This document shows, piece after piece, positions 26,336 to 35,206 of a stretch of DNA of 64,000 nt. Source of the DNA: Rhodococcus sovatensis (GTDB lineage: Bacteria > Actinomycetota > Actinomycetes > Mycobacteriales > Mycobacteriaceae). The DNA lies in assembly GCF_037327425.1 (NCBI RefSeq), contig NZ_CP147846.1:5208001-5272000 (forward strand), written 5' to 3'. A model generated the notes under the pieces. It saw only the letters and a program-made list of their open reading frames with translations, was not told the DNA's origin and did not search any database. Each line of letters starts with the position of its first letter. Within the stretch, counting starts at the first letter, position 1. Made by a program: the position numbers and the translations under genes.

Positions 26336-26731
26336 ATGGAACCGGAGGCGCTGTCCGTGCGTCTGACCAAGAAGGTGGCAGTTCTGTCGGGTGGCTGGAC
26401 GATCGGAGTGCGGATGATGGATCTCGGCGACGTGTTTTCTAGCGATGTGTTTTCTGATGAGGGTCATGCGCATGCAGACGATGGGGAGTCGTTGGGGAGC
26501 GCCGTGGACTCGGTCGAGATGTTCGACGTCGACGGAGACGGATACGAGGAAACGCGAACGAGCTACACCGAGGCGGGAATGACGGTCGCCAGAGACCGCG
26601 ACGCCGATGGTGTGATGGATACGTTCACCACCGTCGGACGTGGTGGGCATTACGAGACATGGGAGATTTTTCGGGCTGCCGATGGCACGTCGAGGTGGGA
26701 GCAGGCTTCGTCCGGGGACGTATTCGAGTGA
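26336..26731 (+). CDS. Small protein with two DxDxDG-type acidic loops (DUF6802-like)
   Basis: 131 residues from the ATG at 26336 (GTG at 26330 also possible). Two calcium-loop-like motifs occur: FDVDGDGYEE and RDRDADGVMDTF, spaced as in repeated dockerin/EF-type loops, followed by TVGRGGHYETWEIFRAADG. I believe it belongs to the DUF6802 family of mycolata, but this is from memory. No signal peptide is seen. It lies 30 bp after the GTPase pair on the same strand. Confidence 0.6.
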   Translation: MEPEALSVRLTKKVAVLSGGWTIGVRMMDLGDVFSSDVFSDEGHAHADDGESLGSAVDSVEMFDVDGDGYEETRTSYTEAGMTVARDRDADGVMDTFTTVGRGGHYETWEIFRAADGTSRWEQASSGDVFE

Positions 26732-27057
26732 GCTGGAGCACCCAGTACGTAATGTCCTGACAAGGAATTCGCGCTGCTCGGGGCCTGTGGGAGCCTACTT
26801 GCGGGTAGCTGAATCGTTCTTGTGACCTATCGGACAACACCCAGATTCCGGATTGAGAACTTCCAGCGTTAACCTAAGGCCAGGACACCCGGCGCCCTGT
26901 CCTCGGATTGACGTAACCGTCTATGATGCGGTATACGCAGATCGAGTGATCGGGCAGCTCCCCACCGAGAGGGGATGATCGGATCTGCTCCAACCGCTGT
27001 TCTGCCCCCCAGTGGTTGGATGTCGTTTCTGGTTCCGGCCCACCCCAGGAGAGTTAG
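26732..27057 (+). other. Intergenic region with pckG leader
   Basis: This 326-bp gap holds no gene I can support. It carries the likely pckG promoter (26908-26937) and an untranslated leader of about 115 bases. The leader contains a small hairpin TCCCC-N7-GGGGA (26959-26975) flanked by two copies of TGATCGG (26947-26953 and 26976-26982). AGGAGA lies just before the ATG. Confidence 0.6.
26908..26937 (+). promoter_or_regulatory. Candidate promoter of pckG
   Basis: TTGACG (26908-26913) and TATACG (26932-26937) are separated by 18 bases, a sound sigma-A type arrangement. Transcription would begin about 115 bases before the pckG start. Confidence 0.5.
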
Positions 27058-28890
27058 ATGACCTCAGCGACCATTCCCGGTTTGAACGGCACTGACGCCG
27101 CACCTCCCACCCAGCACAAGGAACTCCTTGCATGGGTGCAGCAGGTAGCAGAACTCACCGAGCCGGAACGTGTGGTTTTCGCTGACGGCTCCGACGAAGA
27201 GTGGGAGCGTCTGACCACCCAGTTGGTGGATGCTGGCACCTTCACCCGCCTCAACGACGAGAAGAAGCCCAACTCGTTCCTCGGCAACTCGGACCCGTCG
27301 GACGTCGCTCGTGTCGAGTCGCGGACCTACATCTGTTCCAAGCGCGAGATCGACGCCGGACCGACCAACAACTGGATGGACCCGTCGGAGATGCGCAGTC
27401 TCATGACGGAGCTGTACCGCGGCTGCATGCGCGGACGCACCATGTACGTCGTCCCGTTCTGCATGGGCCCGCTCGGCGCCGAGGATCCGAAGCTAGGCGT
27501 CGAAATCACCGACTCCGAGTACGTCGTCGTGTCCATGCGCGTGATGACGCGCATGGGTGCCGCTGTGCTCGACAAGCTCGGCGAAGACGGATTCTTCGTG
27601 AAGGCATTGCATTCGCTCGGCGCTCCCCTCGCCGAAGGCCAGGACGACGTGCCGTGGCCGTGCAACGACACCAAATACATCACGCACTACCCCGAGGATC
27701 GCGAGATCTGGAGCTTCGGCTCGGGCTACGGCGGCAACGCCCTGCTCGGCAAGAAGTGCTACTCGCTGCGTATCGCGTCGGCGATGGCGCACGACGAGGG
27801 CTGGCTCGCCGAGCACATGCTGATCCTCAAGCTGATCTCGCCGGAGGACAAGGCGTACTACATCGCTGCGGCGTTCCCGTCGGCCTGTGGCAAGACCAAC
27901 CTGGCGATGATTCAGCCGACCATCCCAGGATGGCGCGCCGAGACCATCGGTGACGACATTGCCTGGATGCGTTTCGGTGAGGACGGGCGCCTGTATGCCG
28001 TCAACCCCGAGTTCGGTTTCTTCGGAGTCGCACCCGGTACCAACTGGGACTCGAACCCCAACGCGATGAAGACCATCGATCAGGGCAACTCGGTGTTCAC
28101 CAACGTCGGTCTGACCGACGACGGTGACGTGTGGTGGGAGGGCCTGGAAGGTACTCCCGATCACCTGATCGACTGGAAGGGCAACGACTGGACACCCGAG
28201 TCGGGTACCGATGCAGCGCATCCGAACTCGCGCTACTGCGTGCCGATGGCTCAGTGCCCGTCGATGGCGGCCGAGTGGGACGACCCGAAGGGTGTGCCGA
28301 TTTCGGCGATCCTGTTCGGTGGACGCCGCAAGACGACCGTCCCGCTGGTCACCGAGGCACGCGACTGGCAGCACGGCGTGTTCATGGGCGCTACCGTCGG
28401 TTCCGAGCAGACTGCAGCAGCAGAGGGCACGGTCGGTACCATCCGCCGCGACCCGATGGCGATGCTGCCGTTCCTCGGCTACAACGTCGGTGACTACTTC
28501 CAGCACTGGATCGACCTCGGCAAGAATGCAGACGATTCGAAGCTGCCGAAGGTGTTCTACGTCAACTGGTTCCGTCGCGGCGACGACAAGCGCTTCCTGT
28601 GGCCCGGATTCGGCGAGAACTCACGCGTCCTGAAGTGGATCGTGGAGCGCATCGAGCACAAGGCTGCAGGCGTCGAAACGCCCATCGGTGTCGTTCCGAC
28701 GGCGGATGCACTCGACATCTCCGGACTCGACACCACGGTCGAGGATGTCGCAGAAGCACTCGCGGTGAACGTCGACGAGTGGAAGGCCGAGATCCCGCTG
28801 ATCGAGGAGTGGTTCGAGTTCGTCGGCGAGAAGCTCCCCACCGGCATCAAGGATGAGTTCGACGCGCTGAAGCAGCGTTTGGGCGCGTAA
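27058..28890 (+). CDS. pckG: Phosphoenolpyruvate carboxykinase (GTP)
   Basis: Converts oxaloacetate plus GTP to phosphoenolpyruvate and CO2, the committed step of gluconeogenesis. 610 residues is the normal GTP-type length. The P-loop with the reactive cysteine reads AAFPSACGKTNLAM (about residues 273-286). Other family blocks are RTMYVVPFCMGPLGA, GSGYGGNALLGKKCYSLRIAS and DDIAWMRFGEDGRLYAVNPE (metal and oxaloacetate site). The gene stands alone behind its own promoter and ends in a strong hairpin. The place after the GTPase pair equals Rv0211. Confidence 0.97.
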   Translation: MTSATIPGLNGTDAAPPTQHKELLAWVQQVAELTEPERVVFADGSDEEWERLTTQLVDAGTFTRLNDEKKPNSFLGNSDPSDVARVESRTYICSKREIDAGPTNNWMDPSEMRSLMTELYRGCMRGRTMYVVPFCMGPLGAEDPKLGVEITDSEYVVVSMRVMTRMGAAVLDKLGEDGFFVKALHSLGAPLAEGQDDVPWPCNDTKYITHYPEDREIWSFGSGYGGNALLGKKCYSLRIASAMAHDEGWLAEHMLILKLISPEDKAYYIAAAFPSACGKTNLAMIQPTIPGWRAETIGDDIAWMRFGEDGRLYAVNPEFGFFGVAPGTNWDSNPNAMKTIDQGNSVFTNVGLTDDGDVWWEGLEGTPDHLIDWKGNDWTPESGTDAAHPNSRYCVPMAQCPSMAAEWDDPKGVPISAILFGGRRKTTVPLVTEARDWQHGVFMGATVGSEQTAAAEGTVGTIRRDPMAMLPFLGYNVGDYFQHWIDLGKNADDSKLPKVFYVNWFRRGDDKRFLWPGFGENSRVLKWIVERIEHKAAGVETPIGVVPTADALDISGLDTTVEDVAEALAVNVDEWKAEIPLIEEWFEFVGEKLPTGIKDEFDALKQRLGA

Positions 28891-28901
28891 GCGCTACCAG
28901 T

Positions 28902-28942
28902 ACTGACGCCGCCGCCCGATCGATTTGGGCGGCGGCGTCAGT
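28902..28942. terminator. Perfect 16-bp hairpin after pckG
   Basis: ACTGACGCCGCCGCCC (28902-28917) is exactly complementary to 28927-28942, with a 9-base loop. It lies between the convergent pckG and aldehyde dehydrogenase stop codons and probably serves both. Confidence 0.8.
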
Positions 28943-28977
28943 GTTGTCAAGGGCTTTCGTGGAGCTGACGAGCTGGA

Positions 28978-30426
28978 TCAGCTCACATACCCCGGAGGCA
29001 TGAGGACCGACTTGAGCTCGCAGTAGGCGTCGAGACCTTCGGGGCCGCTTTCGCGTCCGATGCCGGAGTTCTTGTACCCGCCGAACGGTGAACTCGGATC
29101 GAAGGCGTACCAGTTGATCGCATAGGTCCCCGTGCGGATCTGCGCGGCTACTTCGAGTCCGTGATCGATGTTCGTGGTCCAGACGGAACCGGCGAGGCCG
29201 TAGTCGGAATCGTTGGCAATCTTGATGGCCTCGTCTTCCGAGTCGTACGGTATGACGGCCAGTACCGGTCCGAAGATTTCCTCGCGAGCAATGGTCATCG
29301 AGTTGTCGACGTCGGCGAAGATAGTCGGCTCCACGTACCACCCAGTGTCCAGGCCTTCCGGCCGTCCGCCGCCGAGGATGACGCGCGCACCTTCGGCCTT
29401 GCCCTTCGCGATGTAGCCTTCGACGCGCGTGCGCTGCTTCTCTGAGATCAACGGACCCAGCTGCGTGGCAGGATCCTTCGGGTCGCCGACCTTCATCCAG
29501 CCGGCACCCGCGACCATGGCGTCGAGAATCTCGTCGTACCGTGACCGTGGCGCGAGGATTCTCGTCTGCGCGACGCATGCCTGCCCGCTGTTCATCAGAC
29601 CCGAGATCAACAGCATCGGCATGGTCGAGGGGATGTCCATGTCCTCGAGCAGGATGGCTGCAGACTTTCCTCCCAGTTCGAGGGAGCAACGCTTGAGCTG
29701 CTGAGCCGCGATGGTTCCGATCGATCGTCCGACTGCGGTGCTTCCCGTGAACGTCACCTTGTCGACGAGAGGGTGCGAGACCAGGTATTCGCCGGTCTCG
29801 GCGCCGCCGGGGAGAACCGACAGGACGCCTTCGGGGACGCCTGCTTCGGTGAAGATGTCGGCAAGCAGGTTCGCGCCGAGCGGTGTCTCCGGTGCGGGCT
29901 TGAGTAGTACCGAGCAGCCGGCGAGCAGAGCAGGTGCGAGTTTGTTGACGGCAAGGAACAGTGGGACGTTCCAGGCGATGACGGCGGCGACGACGCCGAC
30001 GGGTTCGCGAGTGACCGTGGTCTGGCCGAATGCGCCGACCCGGGTCTCCTTCCATGGAAACGTGCCGGCGAGCTCGGTGTAGTAGTTGAGTACCGCGAGC
30101 GCGGGAGTCTGCTGGAGCATCCCCACCATCGAATAGGGGGCGCCCATCTCGTCGGAGATCACCGCGGTCAACTCTGCGCTACGCGCTTCGATCAATCCGG
30201 CAGCGCGGGCGAGAACTTGTGCTCGTTCGGCGGGAGTGGTGCGGGCCCATGGACCCGAGTCGAAGGCCGCACGCGCTGCGGTCGCAGCGGCGTCGATGTC
30301 GGCCGGAGCGGCGACCGGGGTACTGCCGACCCGCTCTTCCGTGGCGGGGGAGAAGACCTCCAGGGTCTCCTCGGTCGACGGCGTTGACCAGTGGCCGCCG
30401 ATGAACAACTTGTCGAAGTCCGTCAT
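28978..30426 (-). CDS. NAD(P)-dependent aldehyde dehydrogenase (Rv0223c-like)
   Basis: 482 residues, full aldehyde dehydrogenase length. The general-base glutamate lies in LELGGKSAAILLEDMD and the nucleophilic cysteine in MNSGQACVAQTRI (about residue 284). The cofactor region TFTGSTAVGRSIGTIAAQQ and the C-terminal GPVLAVIPYDSEDEAI and PFGGYKNSGIGRE blocks are present. It oxidises an aldehyde to an acid; the substrate is unknown. A KstR-type operator sits just before the start, hinting at sterol side-chain or ring breakdown. The ROK kinase gene lies 65 bp upstream on the same strand. Confidence 0.93.
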   Translation of the reverse strand: MTDFDKLFIGGHWSTPSTEETLEVFSPATEERVGSTPVAAPADIDAAATAARAAFDSGPWARTTPAERAQVLARAAGLIEARSAELTAVISDEMGAPYSMVGMLQQTPALAVLNYYTELAGTFPWKETRVGAFGQTTVTREPVGVVAAVIAWNVPLFLAVNKLAPALLAGCSVLLKPAPETPLGANLLADIFTEAGVPEGVLSVLPGGAETGEYLVSHPLVDKVTFTGSTAVGRSIGTIAAQQLKRCSLELGGKSAAILLEDMDIPSTMPMLLISGLMNSGQACVAQTRILAPRSRYDEILDAMVAGAGWMKVGDPKDPATQLGPLISEKQRTRVEGYIAKGKAEGARVILGGGRPEGLDTGWYVEPTIFADVDNSMTIAREEIFGPVLAVIPYDSEDEAIKIANDSDYGLAGSVWTTNIDHGLEVAAQIRTGTYAINWYAFDPSSPFGGYKNSGIGRESGPEGLDAYCELKSVLMPPGYVS

Positions 30427-30436
30427 GGAACGAGAC

Positions 30437-30450
30437 TAGAACACGTTCCA
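30437..30450. promoter_or_regulatory. KstR-like operator before the aldehyde dehydrogenase gene
   Basis: TAGAACACGTTCCA fits the KstR consensus T-NN-AAC-NN-GTT-NN-A at every fixed position. It lies 10 bp upstream of the ATG at 30426. KstR represses cholesterol-catabolism genes in mycobacteria and rhodococci, and I recall Rv0223c as a member of that regulon. No kstR gene lies in this window. Confidence 0.6.
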
Positions 30451-30490
30451 GAAATTGGGAAGGAGTTTCATGCGGACCGGCCACCGCAAC

Positions 30491-31387
30491 CTACGGTGGT
30501 GAAGCCGCACCCACGGCGAGGATGGCCGCCCCGGTGAGGGTTCCGACAGCCCCGAGCTTCGCCGGGACGATCTCGAGGCCATCGAGGAATCGAAGGCGCG
30601 CATGGAGAGCCGCGGACTCCTGGATCGGATCCCACAGCGGCGGCCCGGCCTGCGCGAATCCTCCCCCGATGACGACGAGATTCACGTCGACGAGTGCGGC
30701 GGCCGACGCGATGGCCTGCCCGAGCGCAACGCCTGCCCGCTGCAGCGTGGTGATCGCCACGACGTCACCCTCCCTCGCGGAGAGCGCCAGTTCGGCACCG
30801 GTGCTACCGGTCCAACCCTGTTCCTGTGCCCAGCGGACGGCAGAGGGGCCGCTGGACACGGTCTCGACGCAGCCGAGTCCGCCACACGTACATGGCGTCG
30901 TCGAACCGGGTACGACGATGTGGCCGATGTGGCCGGCGTTGCCGCTTCGACCGCCCACGATCTCGCCGCCCAACACGAGTCCGCCGCCGATCCCAGTCGA
31001 AACAACCAAGCTCAGGACGTCGTCGACGCCGACTGCAGCACCGAACTTGTGCTCTCCGAGCGCGGCGCATCCACCGTCCATGGCCACGCTGATCGAAGCG
31101 TCGGGAAAGAGCTTGCCGACGGCACCGTTCAGGTCGAAGCCGTCCTTCCACTCCGGGATGTTGATCGGCGCGACTACCCCTGCGGTGGTGTCGACCGGGC
31201 CTGCGCAGGCAATGCCGACGCCCTGTATGTCGGTGCCGACTGCTACTGCGCCGAGCAGTTCCGAGCACGCTTTCCACACTCCGCGCTCAGGCGTCGGGAC
31301 GGTCAGGGGTTCCCCGGGCCTGCCGTCGTCGCCGACGACGGCCGCGGTCATCTTGGTTCCCCCGATATCCAGTGCCAGCGCTGTCAT
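30491..31387 (-). CDS. ROK family sugar kinase (glucokinase-like)
   Basis: 298 residues from the ATG at 31387, which opens with the phosphate-1 loop LALDIGGTKMTAAVV. The ROK zinc motif CTCGGLGCVE is complete, and the second phosphate loop lies in VVSTGIGGGLVLGG. The conserved VGIACAGPVDTTAGVVAPINIPEW block marks the sugar site. It probably phosphorylates glucose or an N-acyl hexosamine with ATP. A long upstream frame was not used because it overlaps the methyltransferase gene and lacks family similarity. Confidence 0.9.
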   Translation of the reverse strand: MTALALDIGGTKMTAAVVGDDGRPGEPLTVPTPERGVWKACSELLGAVAVGTDIQGVGIACAGPVDTTAGVVAPINIPEWKDGFDLNGAVGKLFPDASISVAMDGGCAALGEHKFGAAVGVDDVLSLVVSTGIGGGLVLGGEIVGGRSGNAGHIGHIVVPGSTTPCTCGGLGCVETVSSGPSAVRWAQEQGWTGSTGAELALSAREGDVVAITTLQRAGVALGQAIASAAALVDVNLVVIGGGFAQAGPPLWDPIQESAALHARLRFLDGLEIVPAKLGAVGTLTGAAILAVGAASPP

Positions 31388-31430
31388 CGTTCCAACGTAC
31401 CCGGGAGTGGAGCCTGTGGAATGGGCTGTG

Positions 31431-32228
31431 TCAGTGGGCGCGGAAGACCAGTACGAGGTTGCTTGCGAGGAGTTCGCGGAGTACTGGGATTCTGATGATC
31501 CACCATGCCCAGCGCGGGTGGTATCGCGGGAATGCGGCGAGCAGTTCTCCGTTGGGAGTGTTTCGTGCCCAACGTAATCCGTCACCGGCGCCGATATCGA
31601 AGAGGGATTCGCCGAATCGGTTCTTGGGTTCGTGGCCGTGGGTGCGGGTGTATCGCTTGGCCGCGTACTCGCCGCCCAGATAGTGCCAGGGGCGTGTTTC
31701 GTGGCCACCGAACGGGCCCCACCACAGCGTGTAGGACAACACCATCATTCCGCCGGGGCGGGTGACTCGGAGCATCTCCTCGGCCATGACCCATGGCTCG
31801 CGGACGTGCTCGGCGACGTTGGAGGAGAAGCAGACGTCGACGCTGTCGTCTCGGAACGGAAGCGCCATCCCCGAACCGCGCACACTTCCATGGACCGACA
31901 GGCCTGCGGCGTGCATTTCCGAGGCATCGGGTTCGACGGGGACGTAGCGTGCGCCGCTGTCGTGGAATACCTCGGCGAAGTAACCCGGCCCACCGCCGAC
32001 GTCGAGCACGACGCGGCCCTGCAGTTCCTCGCCCGTCAGGCCCCGGAAGAGGTCGCCGATGAGTTCGACGGAATCGCGGGCGAGGGCGCCGTAGAAGATG
32101 TCGGGCGCGGACTGTTCGTGGCCGAAGTCGCGTAGCAGGCTGACGGATCTGCGCAGCGTGGCGCGCCTACCGAATAGCTTGGTGACGGCGGAGCTGCCGC
32201 CAGTAGAGCCATTCCACGCTAGTCGCAC
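31431..32228 (-). CDS. Class I SAM-dependent methyltransferase (Rv0224c-like)
   Basis: 265 residues. The SAM-binding loop reads VVLDVGGGPGYFAEVF, the acidic ribose site follows as VPVEPDASEMHAAG, then LPFRDDSVDVCFSSNVAEHV and the post-II block EEMLRVTRPGGMMVLSYTLWWGPFGGHET. The methyl acceptor is unknown; neighbours point to an envelope glycan or lipid. The N-terminal 15 residues are uncertain, and a GTG before TKLFGRRATLRRS is an alternative start. It is divergent from the next glycosyltransferase, as in Rv0224c/Rv0225. Confidence 0.88.
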   Translation of the reverse strand: MRLAWNGSTGGSSAVTKLFGRRATLRRSVSLLRDFGHEQSAPDIFYGALARDSVELIGDLFRGLTGEELQGRVVLDVGGGPGYFAEVFHDSGARYVPVEPDASEMHAAGLSVHGSVRGSGMALPFRDDSVDVCFSSNVAEHVREPWVMAEEMLRVTRPGGMMVLSYTLWWGPFGGHETRPWHYLGGEYAAKRYTRTHGHEPKNRFGESLFDIGAGDGLRWARNTPNGELLAAFPRYHPRWAWWIIRIPVLRELLASNLVLVFRAH

Positions 32229-32334
32229 GAGGAAGAAGAGTAGGCGAGCGGTACATGTCGGAGCGCCGTGGGGCCGGATGAACCGCTAGGGTGTCTCGAA
32301 GTTCATGTTCATTGCTGTGATGGGGGACGAAAGC

Positions 32335-33537
32335 GTGCGCGAGGTGCTGTTGCTCTGCTGGCGCGATACCGGCCACCCTCAAGGCGGTGGAAGCGAACGC
32401 TATCTGGAGCAGGTCGGTGCTGGCCTGGCCGCCCGTGGCGTGAAGGTAACTCTGCGCACGGCGTCGTATCCGGGAGCGCCTGCCGAAGAAGTCGTCGACG
32501 GTATTCGCATCAGTCGGGCCGGCGGGCGGCTGAGTGTCTATCCGCGAGCTTTGGCTGCGATCGCCGCGGGGCGCCTCGGCTTCGGGTCTCTCCGTGGAAT
32601 TCGTCCGGATGCGGTCGTCGACACCCAGAACGGCATCCCGTTCTTCTCGCGCCTCGTTGCGGGCGCGCCGGTGACCCTCCTCGTACACCATTGTCACCGC
32701 GAGCAGTGGCCCGTCGCGGGGCCGCTGATGGCGAAGCTCGGGTGGTGGCTCGAGAGCACTGTCTCTCCGCGAGTGCATCGTCGTAGCCAGTATTTGACGG
32801 TGTCGTTGCCGTCGGCGGACGAGCTGGTCGCGTTGGGGGTCGATCGGGAACGAGTTGCCGTGGTACGGAACGGTGCCGACGCCATACCGACGGCTTCCGT
32901 CGTGGATCGCAGGACTCCGCATCCCTCGTTGTCGGTCCTGTCGAGGTTGGTTCCGCACAAGCAGATCGAGGATGCGCTGGCGGCTGTCGCATCGCTTCGC
33001 TTCGTGGTGCCCGGCCTACACCTGGACATCATCGGTGGCGGTTGGTGGGAGGACAATCTGCGAGAGCGTGTCGAGATGCTCGGCATCGCCAGCGCCGTGA
33101 CTTTTCACGGCCACGTCGACGAGGCTCGCAAGCACGAATTGCTCGGCCGCTCCTGGGTGCACGTGATGCCGTCCCGTAAAGAGGGGTGGGGACTCGCCGT
33201 CGTCGAGGCCGCACAGCACGGGGTGCCCACGGTCGGCTATCGCAGTTCGAAAGGCTTGACCGACTCCATCATCGACGGCGTGACGGGTGTTCTGGTGGGC
33301 TCGGAGGCCGCGGATCGTGATGTCGAAGCGCTGACCGATGCAGTGGCGGAGCTGTTGCTCGACGACGACATGCGTGCCGATCTCGGCGAGAAGGCGCGGG
33401 TTCGATCGCGTGAGTTCTCGTGGGACCAAACCGCCCACGGTGTGCAACGAGTCCTGGCGGCATCGGTCGCGGGAACGCACGTCTCAGGGCTTGTATCGCC
33501 GAGGGAATATCGCCCAGCCCAGCCCGCCCACCAATAG
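32335..33537 (+). CDS. Family 4 glycosyltransferase (Rv0225-like)
   Basis: A GT-B enzyme of 400 residues. It opens with VREVLLLCWRDTGHPQGGGSERYLEQV (glycine-rich loop), and the C-terminal domain has LSVLSRLVPHKQIEDAL, DIIGGGWWEDNL and the EX7E motif PSRKEGWGLAVVEAAQHGVP. I chose the GTG at 32335, which has GGGGGAC just upstream; ATGs at 32305 and 32320 are alternatives. It likely adds a sugar to an envelope lipid or polysaccharide on the cytoplasmic face. The 3' end overlaps the convergent membrane-protein gene by 54 bp. Confidence 0.88.
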   Translation: MREVLLLCWRDTGHPQGGGSERYLEQVGAGLAARGVKVTLRTASYPGAPAEEVVDGIRISRAGGRLSVYPRALAAIAAGRLGFGSLRGIRPDAVVDTQNGIPFFSRLVAGAPVTLLVHHCHREQWPVAGPLMAKLGWWLESTVSPRVHRRSQYLTVSLPSADELVALGVDRERVAVVRNGADAIPTASVVDRRTPHPSLSVLSRLVPHKQIEDALAAVASLRFVVPGLHLDIIGGGWWEDNLRERVEMLGIASAVTFHGHVDEARKHELLGRSWVHVMPSRKEGWGLAVVEAAQHGVPTVGYRSSKGLTDSIIDGVTGVLVGSEAADRDVEALTDAVAELLLDDDMRADLGEKARVRSREFSWDQTAHGVQRVLAASVAGTHVSGLVSPREYRPAQPAHQ

Positions 33538-35181
33538 CGCGATCCACAGAAGGTGCGCCGCGCCGACGGCCAGATTGTTCGTCGGTTCGCTGCCCTGGAT
33601 GTCGCCGGGTACACGATAGAGCGCGAGTTCGTCGTCGACGTACGCGACGGACAGTTGATGCAACGATGTGTCCGACGCGCCCAGCTCGCCCGGTGTCGTG
33701 CGTTCGAGCAGTACCCAACCGACGCTGAGATCTGCCAGTTCCGTGGCACTTCCGCCTGCCATCAGAACCTGCTCGACGGCTTCTGCCCGTGTCCCCTCAC
33801 CCCGAACGGAACCGCCTGCGACGACGAGTTCTCCGGTCTGAAGAACGTCGAGCGGCAGCATTCGCGGAGATGGGTCCAGTACCGGGGATGCGCCGCTGTA
33901 CGGGAAGATTCGAAACATCCCGGCAGGGAGAACTGCGACGTCCCCGTCGGCATCCTCCAGTTCGGCTGCGACGGCCGACCACGAACTTGGATATTGGACG
34001 GGCTTCAACTGGCCGCCGACGCCCCAGATCAAGTCTGGGAGTGCAATGACCACGGCGAGGGCCGCCGCGACTGCCGGGAGCCAGCGGTTGCGCAGCCGCG
34101 CACCTGCCCACGCGACGCCTGCAGCCGCGGCGAGGGCGTAGAACGGCATCGCCAGGGCAACCCACTTCTGGGCGTCGCGAAGAAGCCCAGCGCCGGGAAC
34201 GTCGACCGCGGCCCATTCGCCGAGAGCGAGTCCTGGGCCGGTGGCGGCGAGTGCAGGTCCTGCGATCGCGACGGCTGCGAGAAGCGCCGTGCCTTTGATG
34301 ATCGGGTTGCGTCGTCGTCGCCACAGCGGCGCGAGCCCGAGTGCGACGACAGCAAGGAGCAGTGCGGTCCCGAAGGCCGCGAACACGGTTGTCCGAGTGG
34401 CGGGGACCGCGTCGGAGTTCCAGATCCCGCCGAGCCCAGCGAGGCTGCCGAGCGTCCCCAGACCTGGTTCGGCGCGTGCGGCGAAAGCAGTGACGCCGGC
34501 AGGGTCGGTGCCGGTCGCACCGCTTCCCGACACGGCGGTCGCGACGAGCCACGGTGACGAGGCGGCCAAGATCAACCCGATGAGCGCGTAGTCACGTAGG
34601 ACGAAAGCTCTGCGCGCACGGAGGGCAATGCCGCACATCAGGGCGGTGATCGCGGCCAGAATAGCGCCGGTCGGCGTGATCCCTGCTGCTGCGAGACACA
34701 CTGCGAGCCAACCCCATCGGCCGGTGCGTCGTAGCGTCACCGAGGCGACCACAGTCCACGGAAGAGCTGCGTAACCGACGAGCAGACTCCAATGCCCCTG
34801 CAAGAGACGCTCGGCCACATACGGGTTCCAGATGGCGACCGTCGACGCAACCAGCGGAGCAGGTGTGCCGGCCGTCGGGAGCAGCGTGCGCGAGATCTGT
34901 GCAGCTCCCCAGCCCGCCAACCACAACGCAAGGAGCAGAATCGCTTTGACGACGACACCACCGTCGAACACCGTCGACAGTGCAGCGATCAGCGCATCCT
35001 GTGGTACCGCCCGCGCTGCAGCGTCGGTGGTCCCCAATGCCGAATCCGTGAAGTAGGACCGAGGGGTACTGACGGCGTCGCGCAGCAGAAGATACCCGGG
35101 ACCGAGCAGTGGGCCGAGGACGAGAATCGACAACATCAGGCTGTACAAGGGCGCCGCCCACCCGGACCTCGACGACGCCAT
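33484..35181 (-). CDS. Large membrane protein (Rv0226c-like, GT-C-like)
   Basis: 565 residues from the ATG at 35181, with about 13 membrane segments and soluble stretches near residues 60-100 and 420-530. The pattern GPGYLLLRDAVSTPRS after helix 1 and IWNPYVAERLLQGHWSLLVGYAALPW resemble GT-C/mannosyltransferase-like membrane proteins of mycolata. No DDx or ExD catalytic motif is obvious, so activity is unproven. It is divergent from the flippase gene with only 25 bp between starts, so their promoters must overlap. Confidence 0.7.
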   Translation of the reverse strand: MASSRSGWAAPLYSLMLSILVLGPLLGPGYLLLRDAVSTPRSYFTDSALGTTDAAARAVPQDALIAALSTVFDGGVVVKAILLLALWLAGWGAAQISRTLLPTAGTPAPLVASTVAIWNPYVAERLLQGHWSLLVGYAALPWTVVASVTLRRTGRWGWLAVCLAAAGITPTGAILAAITALMCGIALRARRAFVLRDYALIGLILAASSPWLVATAVSGSGATGTDPAGVTAFAARAEPGLGTLGSLAGLGGIWNSDAVPATRTTVFAAFGTALLLAVVALGLAPLWRRRRNPIIKGTALLAAVAIAGPALAATGPGLALGEWAAVDVPGAGLLRDAQKWVALAMPFYALAAAAGVAWAGARLRNRWLPAVAAALAVVIALPDLIWGVGGQLKPVQYPSSWSAVAAELEDADGDVAVLPAGMFRIFPYSGASPVLDPSPRMLPLDVLQTGELVVAGGSVRGEGTRAEAVEQVLMAGGSATELADLSVGWVLLERTTPGELGASDTSLHQLSVAYVDDELALYRVPGDIQGSEPTNNLAVGAAHLLWIALLVGGLGWAIFPRRYKP

Positions 35182-35206
35182 GATCGGCACCCTATACCGT
35201 GGGCGC

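Noticed and set aside
28847..30055. Minus-strand frame of 402 codons overlapping the aldehyde dehydrogenase gene
   Set aside because: It is an arginine-rich shadow of the dehydrogenase in another frame.
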